Shown: piece after piece, positions 36,587 through 44,023 of the stretch
How positions within the stretch are numbered: the first letter of the stretch is position 1
Layout of the letters: each line of letters starts with the position of its first letter
Source: Pseudomonas sp.
GTDB lineage: Bacteria; Pseudomonadota; Gammaproteobacteria; Pseudomonadales; Pseudomonadaceae
Direction: 5' to 3'
NCBI RefSeq assembly: GCF_028293835.1
Contig: NZ_JAQGNX010000063.1
Coordinates: 1 to 53,633 of the forward strand
Length of the DNA stretch: 53,633 nucleotides
Program-made: the position numbers and the translations under genes
The notes under the pieces: model-generated
Told to the model about the DNA's origin: nothing
The model's database searches: none
The model's input: only the letters and a program-made list of their open reading frames with translations

Positions 36587-36714
36587 TGTAGGAGCGCGCT
36601 TGCCGGCGATGGAGCGCGAAGCATTTCCCGATGCTAAATCCAAGTCCTATCTAATAATGCATTAACCGATTTACGACTGCTTCGCAGCCGATCGCGGGCA
36701 AGCGCGCTTCTACA
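36587..36714. repeat. REP pair (REPIN), GTAGGAGCGCGCTTGCCGGCGAT type
   Basis: TGTAGGAGCGCGCTTGCCGGCGAT (36587-36610) and ATCGCGGGCAAGCGCGCTTCTACA (36691-36714) are inverted copies with a couple of mismatches and an 80-bp centre. It is closest to the copy in the bio operon. It sits between the Lrp-type gene and davB. Confidence 0.85.
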
Positions 36715-36734
36715 GGATTGGGTGCAACCATTTC

Positions 36735-37208
36735 TTAAACCGGCTGGCCGCGGTCTATCTTGCTGCTGAGGATGATGGAGGTGGTGGTTTTTTCTACTCC
36801 ATCGACGCTGCCGATCAGGTCCAACAATTGATCCAGTTGCTCTGGCGAATCCGTGCGCAGCCACGCCACATAATCAAATTCGCCGCTGACCGCACACAGT
36901 TGCTGGACCTGAGCGATGGCGCTCAGTCGGCGCAATACTTCTTTGCCCGAGCGCGGTTGCACGGTAATGCCAACGTATGCCTGCAATCCGCCATCCACCA
37001 CGCGCTGACTCAAGCGCACGCCATAACCGGTGATGACTTTCGATTTTTCCAGGCGTGCCAGGCGCGAGGTCACGGTGGTTCGGGCGATTCCCAAATGCCG
37101 AGCAAGCATCGCCACGCTTTCGCGGGCATTATTCTGCAAAGCAGCAATCAACTGGCGGTCGATTTCGTCCAGAGCGGGCGGGCGGCTATCGGGCAAGGTC
37201 ATCTCCAT
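36735..37208 (-). CDS. Lrp/AsnC-family transcriptional regulator
   Basis: A 157-residue regulator with an N-terminal helix-turn-helix (LDEIDRQLIAALQNNARES; LGIARTTVTSRLARLEKSKVI) and a C-terminal RAM ligand-binding domain (about residues 80-150). Lrp-type proteins sense amino acids. Its place just upstream of davBA on the same strand suggests that it controls lysine degradation in response to lysine or 5-aminovalerate. That is inference. An REP pair separates it from davB. It lies 34 bp after the class II aldolase gene. Confidence 0.88.
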   Translation of the reverse strand: MEMTLPDSRPPALDEIDRQLIAALQNNARESVAMLARHLGIARTTVTSRLARLEKSKVITGYGVRLSQRVVDGGLQAYVGITVQPRSGKEVLRRLSAIAQVQQLCAVSGEFDYVAWLRTDSPEQLDQLLDLIGSVDGVEKTTTSIILSSKIDRGQPV

Positions 37209-37242
37209 CGGTCTGTCGGGCGGGGCCGGTTAGCGGCACCGA

Positions 37243-38010
37243 TCATTGCTTGAAATCAGGTGCTATCCGCTCGACCAATCGCAGCAGCGCGGCCCACGCC
37301 ATGCGGTTAGCGTCCGGGTCGCTCAATTCACCTTCAGCGACGTCTTTACCGGGCTCGTTGAATTGCTGTTCGGTACGACGACAGACCTCATCCGATGGAA
37401 ATTGCAACGCTCCACCGGCCTGGGCAGCAATCTGAATTTCACAGGCTTTTTCGAGGTAATACATGCGCAGAAACGCTTGCGATACGCTGTCGCCAACGCT
37501 GAGCAATCCGTGGTTGCGCAAGATCATCACCGATTTATCGCCCAAATCCGCCACCAAACGTTGTTGCTCGCTGAAGTTCAGCGCGATGCCTTCGTACTCG
37601 TGATAAGCGACCCGGCCATAAAACTCCATGGAGATTTGGTTGACCGGCAGCAAGCCGCACTCTTGCGCCGCCACCGCACAGCCGGCTTTGGTGTGCGTGT
37701 GCAACACACACTGGGCATTATCCCGGGCACGGTGAATGGCGCTGTGAATGACAAAACCAGCAGGGTTGACCGGAAACGGTGAGTCTTCGACTTTCGCACC
37801 GTACAGATCAATTTTCACTAGATTCGATGCGGTAATTTCTTCAAAGAACAGGCCGTATGGATTGATCAGGAAATGATGCTCTGGTCCCGGTACGCGTACG
37901 GAAATGTGCGTTGAGATTAAATCGCTCATACGATAATGCGCGACCAAGCGGTAACAGGCGGCCAACTCCAACCTGAGTTGCCACTCTTCCTGGCTATAAG
38001 GGTTTGCCAT
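37243..38010 (-). CDS. Class II aldolase/adducin-family protein
   Basis: A 255-residue protein of the L-fuculose-phosphate aldolase/adducin fold. The metal-binding histidines are visible in CVLHTHTKAGCAV and ILRNHGLLSVG, and STHISVRVPG is the N-terminal hallmark. Members act as aldolases, epimerases or decarboxylases on sugar or hydroxy-acid substrates, and the substrate here is unknown. ATG 38010 is chosen because GGAGG stands 6 bp upstream; an open frame continues to 38079. It may share a transcript with the Lrp-type gene downstream. Confidence 0.85.
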   Translation of the reverse strand: MANPYSQEEWQLRLELAACYRLVAHYRMSDLISTHISVRVPGPEHHFLINPYGLFFEEITASNLVKIDLYGAKVEDSPFPVNPAGFVIHSAIHRARDNAQCVLHTHTKAGCAVAAQECGLLPVNQISMEFYGRVAYHEYEGIALNFSEQQRLVADLGDKSVMILRNHGLLSVGDSVSQAFLRMYYLEKACEIQIAAQAGGALQFPSDEVCRRTEQQFNEPGKDVAEGELSDPDANRMAWAALLRLVERIAPDFKQ

Positions 38011-38154
38011 GGAGCCTCCGAAACAGTGTGTTAAACGGCAAGATTGAATCAATGCGATCAGCCTTGTACACCACTGCATGACGTTGTTGTCAGGAAAAGG
38101 GCGAGCGAGCGGGTTTACGGGCGAAGCCCATGCAACCCTGGAAGCCGCGATGAA

Positions 38155-38802
38155 TCAGGCGCTCAGACTCCGGCGCACAGAAACGGTTGCATACCAGGTT
38201 CGCAACGCCGGGAGGTCTTCTGGCAGATCGAGTTCGAGTGCCGCCACGGCGAAGTCGATGGCTACCACTGCAGTTATATCAGCCACTGAAAACCGATCAC
38301 CGGCCACAAACGCTACGGTCTCCAGTCGCGAATTCAGGTCCGTATAGAAATGACCGAGTCGCGCCTCGCCGCGCCCAACCAGCGCCGGAATCTGCTCATA
38401 AGCATGGGGGCCCGGCAGTGCCCGCCCGGCCAAGCCCGGTGCCCAATTACGCGCCGCTTCCATCGCCGCCGCGAAACCTTCCTGCTCAGCCCAGCGCTCC
38501 CACATAGTCACCATTGCCCTGTGCTTTGCATCGGTGCCCAGCAGCGGCTTTTCGGGATACATCTCTTCGAGGTAGCGCCAAATCGCAGGTACCTCGCCGA
38601 TGGCGGTGCCATCTTCCAGTATCAGCGTCGGTACTACGTTGCGCGGATTGATCGCGGCGTATTCCGCTGAAAATTGAGCTTTGGTCGCGATGTCCACTGG
38701 GATCAGTTCGACATTGATGCCTTTCTCGGCCAGAAATATCCGCACGCGACGAGAGTTGGGGGAGCCTTGGGATTCGTAGAGTTTTAGAGCGGTCTGCAGC
38801 AT
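38155..38802 (-). CDS. Glutathione S-transferase
   Basis: A 215-residue protein with a thioredoxin-like N-terminal domain (about residues 4-82; LYESQGSPNSRRVRIFLAEKG and NPRNVVPTLILEDGTAIGE, with cis-Pro and the ED/ES-type glutathione-binding turn). An all-helical C-terminal domain follows. A catalytic Ser in the SPNSRR loop would place it in a bacterial theta/omega-like class. The substrate is unknown. A 144-bp gap separates it from the aldolase gene on the same strand. Confidence 0.9.
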   Translation of the reverse strand: MLQTALKLYESQGSPNSRRVRIFLAEKGINVELIPVDIATKAQFSAEYAAINPRNVVPTLILEDGTAIGEVPAIWRYLEEMYPEKPLLGTDAKHRAMVTMWERWAEQEGFAAAMEAARNWAPGLAGRALPGPHAYEQIPALVGRGEARLGHFYTDLNSRLETVAFVAGDRFSVADITAVVAIDFAVAALELDLPEDLPALRTWYATVSVRRSLSA

Positions 38803-39174
38803 GGGGTGGGCTTCCTTTTTTACGCAGACCGCAGCTTACGGGATTAGTGGGGCACAGGCTCTGTGTTTGCTTGCACCCTGCACCTTGCATTCGCAGAGGC
38901 CGGGAAGACTCGACAGTTAAATGATGTTGTTAAATAAACCGCTTTCGTCTCTCTAAAAGTAATAATGCCTGTACGTTATAGCCTGCGATAGACAAGTATT
39001 AAAAATGACCTAATAAGTTGGCGCCATATTCTTGTCGATTAATTAAATTGGTTAAAACTCAGCAAAAAGCTGGCGTCAAAAACTAACTTTAAAAAGTCCT
39101 GTATTTAATAATGGCAGAATGCGACTATTGAGATATAAAGACTGACCACTACCTGTAATCGGCTCGGCAAACCC
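38803..39174. other. 372-bp AT-rich intergenic region upstream of the curli operon
   Basis: No gene is visible. From about 38925 to 39130 the DNA is noticeably richer in A and T than the rest of the window (for instance TTAATTAAATTGGTTAAAAC and ACTTTAAAAAGTCC), as is usual for promoter regions of curli genes bound by nucleoid proteins. It must contain the csg promoter on the plus strand and the GST promoter on the minus strand. I could not single out a convincing -35/-10 pair or sigma-54 site. Confidence 0.6.
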
Positions 39175-39618
39175 ATGACGTACTCTAAAATGTTGAGCGT
39201 GACGGTTCTGCAATTGTGCGTTGTAACCATGGTTTTTGCCCAAGACAGCGTTAACAGTAACCCAAGCGTTGCCCAGCACCGAACTCTCAACAACGCCGAG
39301 GTCGGCGGGCTTGTAACCGGGCAAACGATGACCCTTGCCGGGCGTGCCTTTTATGAAGGTTTTGCGGCTGCGTGGAGTGACATGGATGAGTCCGGGCATT
39401 TCACCGTTGCAATTTCCGAGCGGCCAACTGCACGTTTGGGCAGTCAAGTATTTGTTGATTACGGTAACCGTAGGTTGTTCCAGATATTTTTACCGCCTAA
39501 CCGCAGCTTAATACCTGCCATTGGCGCTGACGCTGCAGCACAAGTGTACCAAGGCATCCTCGACTACCAGCTATCACAGTTTTTTGGCGACCCGGATATG
39601 GGCCGTGACGAAATATAA
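39175..39618 (+). CDS. csgE: Curli secretion adaptor CsgE
   Basis: A 147-residue periplasmic protein with a signal peptide (cleavage probably after MVFA, residue 22). CsgE caps the CsgG pore from the periplasm and directs curlin subunits into it. The family core is recognisable: GGLVTGQTMTLAGRAFYEGFAAAW and ISERPTARLGSQVFVDYG. First gene of the operon, 9 bp before csgF. Confidence 0.93.
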   Translation: MTYSKMLSVTVLQLCVVTMVFAQDSVNSNPSVAQHRTLNNAEVGGLVTGQTMTLAGRAFYEGFAAAWSDMDESGHFTVAISERPTARLGSQVFVDYGNRRLFQIFLPPNRSLIPAIGADAAAQVYQGILDYQLSQFFGDPDMGRDEI

Positions 39619-39627
39619 AGGTATTTT

Positions 39628-40056
39628 ATGCATCGCTTATTTCCGGTCTTTATCAGTATGGTTTTACTGTCCGGTCTGTCTGGTACTGCACATGCCAGCG
39701 AATTGGCTTATGTGCCTAACAACCCATCGTTCGGCGGTAACCCGCTCAATGGACCGGTATTACTCAACCAGGCTCAGGCCCAAAACCACTTTACGGCAAA
39801 GTCCGACTCTTCGTCGTCGTCGGGCCAGACCGCCCTCTCTCAGTTCAACAGCATGTTGCAGAGCGCAATTCTGAGCCGAGTGTCTTCTGCTGTTACTTCC
39901 AGCATCGTCGGCCCTAATGGCCAACTTATTCCAGGGATTGTTGAGACGACGGATTTCCGTATTGCAATCACCAATCTTCCAGGCGGTTTGCTGCAAATCG
40001 TGACGACCGATAAGTCGACCGGGCAGACCACCCAGTTTCAAGTGAACCAACCGTAA
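39628..40056 (+). CDS. csgF: Curli nucleator-anchoring protein CsgF
   Basis: A 142-residue secreted protein with a signal peptide ending near THAHA-type residues (about 1-23, GLSGTAHA). The mature N-terminus ELAYVPNNPSFGGNPLNG then LLNQAQAQN matches the CsgF segment that lodges in the CsgG channel. It anchors the fibre nucleator at the cell surface. A Ser-rich linker (about residues 55-65) precedes the C-terminal domain. Confidence 0.93.
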   Translation: MHRLFPVFISMVLLSGLSGTAHASELAYVPNNPSFGGNPLNGPVLLNQAQAQNHFTAKSDSSSSSGQTALSQFNSMLQSAILSRVSSAVTSSIVGPNGQLIPGIVETTDFRIAITNLPGGLLQIVTTDKSTGQTTQFQVNQP

Positions 40057-40122
40057 TCCCGCAATAACAGTTGCATGCCTCATAACCAATTGAAACCTAA
40101 AAATAGAAAAAGGAAGATCACC

Positions 40123-41136
40123 ATGCACGCACGTAAATCACTTTTGTCCCTCGCCGTACTGGTTGCTTTGTCGGGTTCGGCGATGGCCGACTCGAGCAGC
40201 GTTACCACCACCCAAAGCGGTACCGATAACGGCTTGAATGTTGACCAGGCGGGCGCCAAGGGTTCGTCGCTTTCTATCAATCAAAACGGCAACAGCAACA
40301 CTGCGGGTACTGCTGCGAAATGGGATCACTTCGCTCCGCCTATTAAACAAACAGCAACCTATAGCGCCCTGAGCATCACCCAGTCTGGCAGCAGCAACGT
40401 AAGTGCCGCTAACCAGTCGGGCAACAACAACAATGCTGGCATCACCCAAAACGGGTCGAGCGGTCAGTCCGCCAAGCTCACTCAAGGGGGTAGCTACAGC
40501 ACTGCCGCTATCGCTCAAGACAACAACGCGACTGGTGCCGCCTCCATCTCCCAAGCTGCAAACGGGTACGGTAGCAACAACAGCGCTACTGTGACTCAGA
40601 GCAATAACGAGCTAGTGGGTGCCGCAATTACTCAAGCCGGTAGCTACAACGCCGCCGCGATCAACCAGCAGAACAACAGCCTGGTTACGGCCACCCTTGG
40701 GCAAAATGGTAGCGGCAACACTGGCTCGATCTATCAGCAAAACAGCAGCGGCTTTACTCAAGCTTCGTTGAAGCAAACCGGCAACAACAACACCGGTTAT
40801 GTACAACAGGTTTCTGCTACCTCAGGCTCGAACGCCAACGCTACTCAAATTGGTGACTTCAGCACCGCCAGCCTCTACCAGACCGGTAGCGACTTGCAGG
40901 CTAACGTAACGCAGACCGGCAACAACGATTACGCTTACAGCAACCAGACCAATGCTCATAACGAAGAAACTCTGCTGCAAACCGGTAACTACAACTCCGC
41001 TGTGGTCAACCAGACTGGCGGCGGTACTAGCCGCAGTGCCAACACGGTCGCTTTGACCCAATCGGGTAACAACCTGGTTGCCAACATCAGCCAGACTGGC
41101 GGCAGCGGTAACGTCGCAACCGTCCTCCAGCGCTAA
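40123..41136 (+). CDS. Large curlin-repeat amyloid subunit
   Basis: A 337-residue secreted protein: signal peptide (residues 1-22, ends GSAMA), then roughly a dozen imperfect curlin repeats of the form x-Q-x-G-x-x-N-x-A-x-x-x-Q (e.g. ITQSGSSNVSAANQSGNNN, VTQTGNNDYAYSNQ). It is more than twice as long as E. coli CsgA (about 150 residues, five repeats). A WDHFAPPIKQ insertion interrupts the early repeats. Because of its length and repeat number it is the likely major fibre subunit, but CsgA/CsgB roles cannot be fixed from sequence. AGGAAG lies before ATG 40123; an in-frame ATG at 40075 would spoil the signal peptide. Confidence 0.92.
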   Translation: MHARKSLLSLAVLVALSGSAMADSSSVTTTQSGTDNGLNVDQAGAKGSSLSINQNGNSNTAGTAAKWDHFAPPIKQTATYSALSITQSGSSNVSAANQSGNNNNAGITQNGSSGQSAKLTQGGSYSTAAIAQDNNATGAASISQAANGYGSNNSATVTQSNNELVGAAITQAGSYNAAAINQQNNSLVTATLGQNGSGNTGSIYQQNSSGFTQASLKQTGNNNTGYVQQVSATSGSNANATQIGDFSTASLYQTGSDLQANVTQTGNNDYAYSNQTNAHNEETLLQTGNYNSAVVNQTGGGTSRSANTVALTQSGNNLVANISQTGGSGNVATVLQR

Positions 41137-41146
41137 GTTGTTTTTC

Positions 41147-41172
41147 CCCGCCGGTTGTCCCGGCGGGTTTCC
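41147..41172 (+). terminator. Hairpin between the large curlin gene and csgG
   Basis: CCCGCCGG (41147-41154), loop TTGTC and CCGGCGGG (41160-41167) form a perfect 8-bp GC stem followed by only TTT before CC. It is a weak intrinsic terminator or mRNA-stability stem. It would lower csgG expression relative to the curlin gene or protect the curlin message. Confidence 0.55.
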
Positions 41173-41186
41173 ATTGGAGGAAAGTA

Positions 41187-42095
41187 ATGCGCGCCCGCTT
41201 GATATCATTGATTGTATTCGCCGTAATGCTACTCGCCGGCTGTGTGACTTCCGAACCCGCGTCAACCTTTTCGCCGGCCATGCTGGCACCCGCTACAGAG
41301 AGTTCACGGGACTTAACGAACCTGCCACCCCCTGTCGGTCAAATTGCTGTGGCGGTATATGGCTTGCGTGACCAAACCGGTCAATACAAGCCGTCGCCGG
41401 ACAGTTCGTTTTCTACATCGGTGACCCAGGGCGCAGCATCGCTCTTGATCACTGCGCTACGTGATTCGCGCTGGTTCAAACCAGTCGAACGCGAAAACCT
41501 GCAAGACCTGCTCACGGAACGTAAAATTATCCGTGCACTGGAGCAGCCGCAAGACAAGGCTCAAGTCCAGTTGCCAGCGCTGCGGCCAGCCAACATGTTG
41601 ATTGAAGGCGCCATCGTTGCCTATGAAAGCAACGTGAGAACTGGAGGAATTGGCGTTCGTTATCTCGGGGTAGGACCCTCAGAGCTGTACCGGCAAGACC
41701 AGGTAACGATCAACCTGCGCGCGGTCGACATCCGTACCGGCGAGATCATACAAAGCATTACTACCACCAAGACTATATTTTCGATTCAGGTCGACTTCGG
41801 TATTTTCCGCTTCGTCTCGCTGCAGCATTTACTGGAAGTCGAGACCGGGTTCTCGCGTAACGAACCCGTGCAGCAGTGTGTTCGCGAAGCGATCGAAACC
41901 GCACTTATTCACTTGATCGCCCAAGGTGCACGCGATGGCAGTTGGCACCTGAAAAATCCGGACGATCTACAAAAGCCGTTGCTTCAAGGTTACTTGCAAA
42001 GCTACGACGAGCAGATGACCAAGTTGCCGGCGTCAGCTTTCCCTTTTGATAAGAAAATGTTCCCAGGCGGTGATAATAATGTCACGCAGAAATAA
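41187..42095 (+). CDS. csgG: Curli outer-membrane secretion channel lipoprotein CsgG
   Basis: A 302-residue lipoprotein with signal peptide and lipobox LLAGC (Cys20 becomes the lipidated N-terminus). CsgG assembles into a nonameric pore that exports curlin. Family segments: VAVYGLRDQTGQYKPSPDSSFSTSVTQGA, ILIEGAIVAYESNVRTGG-like stretch and QVTINLRAVDIRTGEI. Its end overlaps the next curlin gene by 17 bp. It is unusual in being placed between two curlin genes. Confidence 0.96.
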   Translation: MRARLISLIVFAVMLLAGCVTSEPASTFSPAMLAPATESSRDLTNLPPPVGQIAVAVYGLRDQTGQYKPSPDSSFSTSVTQGAASLLITALRDSRWFKPVERENLQDLLTERKIIRALEQPQDKAQVQLPALRPANMLIEGAIVAYESNVRTGGIGVRYLGVGPSELYRQDQVTINLRAVDIRTGEIIQSITTTKTIFSIQVDFGIFRFVSLQHLLEVETGFSRNEPVQQCVREAIETALIHLIAQGARDGSWHLKNPDDLQKPLLQGYLQSYDEQMTKLPASAFPFDKKMFPGGDNNVTQK

Positions 42096-42588
42096 CCGAT
42101 TTTGGATATTGGCAGCGGCCCTGTTTGTCGCCAACACGCTATGTCAGGCGGCGGATCTGGTGTCCGAACCGCGCTATGCCGACATTACGACACGCGGCAG
42201 CGTGGCCATTATTTCGCAAATCGGCTCGAATAATCAGACGCGGGTTGATCAAGGCGGTACAGCGCAAAGGCTTACTCAGAGCCAGGCCGGCAGCCGCAAC
42301 GAAGCGTTGATCTCTCAAAGTGGCGTAAGAAACGTGACCTCGGCGCAACAGTCTGGCTTCGGCAATGGGCTGGACATCAACCAGTCCGGTGCCTATAACC
42401 AGGCGGGTGTTGTGCAACAGGGAGTTAATAACTCAGCCAGTGTGGTCCAGAGCGGCTCATACAATCAGGCGTTCGTGGGTCAATATGGCCAATCCAACCA
42501 GGCGGCAGTCAGCCAGTCCGGATTTGGCGGCACGGTATCCGTTACCCAATACGGCAACAATATGACCGCCAACGTAACGCAGAGGTGA
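42079..42588 (+). CDS. Small curlin-repeat protein (CsgB-like)
   Basis: A 169-residue secreted protein with a signal peptide (residues 1 to about 24, TLCQA) and about six curlin repeats (IISQIGSNNQTRVDQ; ISQSGVRNVTSAQQ; INQSGAYNQAGVVQ). Its Tyr-rich last repeats and Arg terminus, and its size similar to E. coli CsgB, suggest the nucleator role, but this is inferred. ATG 42079 overlaps the csgG stop by 17 bp, and AGGCGG lies about 9 bp upstream. Its stop overlaps a possible GTG start of the next gene. Confidence 0.88.
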   Translation: MSRRNNRFWILAAALFVANTLCQAADLVSEPRYADITTRGSVAIISQIGSNNQTRVDQGGTAQRLTQSQAGSRNEALISQSGVRNVTSAQQSGFGNGLDINQSGAYNQAGVVQQGVNNSASVVQSGSYNQAFVGQYGQSNQAAVSQSGFGGTVSVTQYGNNMTANVTQR

Positions 42589-42596
42589 GCCGGATA

Positions 42597-42890
42597 ATGG
42601 ACTTTTCTCAACTTGCCGTTTCAATCGACACTCAGCGCAACGGCGCGATTGTGATGATTCGCCCGCATATGGAAAACCCTACCCCGTTGACGCTGCAGTA
42701 CCGACTGACCGTGCGCCAAAGCGGCGCTGGTGGTAATTCGTTCATTAACCAGCAGGGCGACATTCAAAGTGGCGCCCCGTCTTCCAGCGTAAGACTAAGC
42801 CTGCCCGCAGGCGCGACCTGTCAGGTGCATCTGGAAGTCCTTCAGGAGAAGACCCTGATAAAACAGGTTGAAGGGTCGTGCGAAGGGTGA
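42597..42890 (+). CDS. CsgC/CsgH-like curli assembly inhibitor
   Basis: A 97-residue protein whose beta-rich pattern resembles CsgC/CsgH: QYRLTVRQSGAGGNSFINQQGDI and CQVHLEVLQEKTLI with the terminal Cys. In other bacteria CsgC/CsgH are periplasmic and stop curlin from polymerising too early. No signal peptide is visible from either start (ATG 42597, preferred because of AGAGG about 11 bp upstream; GTG 42585, overlapping the previous stop). Export would have to use another route, or the real start is missed. It is the last gene of the operon, followed by a terminator. Confidence 0.72.
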   Translation: MDFSQLAVSIDTQRNGAIVMIRPHMENPTPLTLQYRLTVRQSGAGGNSFINQQGDIQSGAPSSSVRLSLPAGATCQVHLEVLQEKTLIKQVEGSCEG

Positions 42891-42926
42891 TCGGCCACTA
42901 AGTGACCTGTCCCCTTTAGTATTTCT

Positions 42927-42955
42927 AAACCCGGCCCAGGTGCCGGGTTTTTTTA
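42927..42955 (+). terminator. Rho-independent terminator of the curli operon
   Basis: AAACCCGGC (42927-42935), loop CCAGGT and GCCGGGTTT (42942-42950) form a perfect 9-bp stem followed by TTTTAC. It also separates the operon from the convergent LysR gene. Confidence 0.92.
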
Positions 42956-43001
42956 CGGGTGCGCAAAGCTTGAGCGACGGCTTTGACTCCCTCCGCCGTT
43001 T

Positions 43002-43883
43002 TTACCCAAGGCCAAGAATGAATGCACGGAAGCTCTGGGTTACTGGATCCGGGTCATTCTTGCGCCAGGCGAGATGAAGTTCGGCGCTGGCGCCTCCCAG
43101 TTCGATCTGTTTGAAGACGATTCGCTCCGAAGGTAAGTGCTGGGCGGTACTCGGTACCAATGCGATGCCTAGACCAATGCTGACCAATGAAAGAATGGTG
43201 TGGGTTTGGTACAGGTACTGAACGTAACTTGGCTCGACACCCGCTGCACGAAAAAGTCCGGAGAGCAACTCGAACGAATAACGGCCGTCGGAAGGTGAAT
43301 ACATGATGAAGGGCTGTCTGTCCAAGTCGTGCACGGTCAAATGGTCGCGCTTGGTCAGTGGATGGTCGTACGGCAATGCCAGGGTGAACGGGTCGCGCAG
43401 TACGCAGACGGTTTCAATCCCTGGATGAGATTTCACGGGCCGTATCAGCCCGAGGTTCAAGCGACTCGATAGCAGTGCCTCTTTTTGCTCTGGCGTCGAC
43501 ATCTCCTTAAGCACCACATCGATGTCCTTCAGCGAGTGGTACGCCCCCGAAACGATTTCCGGAAGCACCTTGAACCGCGCTGCTGAGATGAAGCCCAGCG
43601 CAACGCTCCCCGCATCGCCACGGATGGCGCGACGAGCAGCGAGCGCCGCACTTTCGCAGCGCAGCAGAATGTCTTCAGCTTCGGGCAAAAAGGCAATCCC
43701 GGCGGGGGTTAGCTGAACGGAGCGCCGTGTTCGCGCGATTAGCAACACACCCAGATCATGCTCAAGCGCCTGTATTTGACGACTGAGTGGAGACTGGGTC
43801 ATGTTCAGTCGTTGGGCGGCGCGACCGAAATGCAGCTCGGTTGCCACAGCAACAAAACATCTCAGTTGGGTCAGCTGGAACAT
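43002..43883 (-). CDS. LysR-family transcriptional regulator
   Basis: A 293-residue regulator with a LysR helix-turn-helix (MFQLTQLRCFVAVATELHFG; LNMTQSPLSRQIQALEHDLG) and the effector-binding fold from about residue 92. It is divergently arranged with the dihydrodipicolinate-synthase-family gene. Those two genes plus the MFS carrier most likely form its regulon, responding to a sugar acid or related compound. It resembles the CatM/BenM branch in the effector domain pattern. Specificity is not readable from sequence. Confidence 0.88.
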   Translation of the reverse strand: MFQLTQLRCFVAVATELHFGRAAQRLNMTQSPLSRQIQALEHDLGVLLIARTRRSVQLTPAGIAFLPEAEDILLRCESAALAARRAIRGDAGSVALGFISAARFKVLPEIVSGAYHSLKDIDVVLKEMSTPEQKEALLSSRLNLGLIRPVKSHPGIETVCVLRDPFTLALPYDHPLTKRDHLTVHDLDRQPFIMYSPSDGRYSFELLSGLFRAAGVEPSYVQYLYQTHTILSLVSIGLGIALVPSTAQHLPSERIVFKQIELGGASAELHLAWRKNDPDPVTQSFRAFILGLG

Positions 43884-44023
43884 GATGCAAATTCCGCAAT
43901 AGTTGATGCCGATTGAGCGTTGGATGGGAATCAGAGCGTCTGATTAGACTAGGCCGCACGCGCCAGTTCAAGCACCGATGGGTGAATGGGCTAGTTAAAT
44001 TCCCTGCGCCAATGGAGCAATGT

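Noticed and set aside
3487..36714. Recurring GTAGGAGC... repeats considered as a dispersed CRISPR or attachment sites
   Set aside because: They are inverted pairs scattered between unrelated genes, without regular spacers or cas genes. The pattern is that of REP/REPIN elements.
39076..39447. Minus-strand frame of 123 codons over csgE and its promoter region
   Set aside because: It has no recognisable domain and conflicts with the clear csgE gene and its signal peptide on the plus strand.
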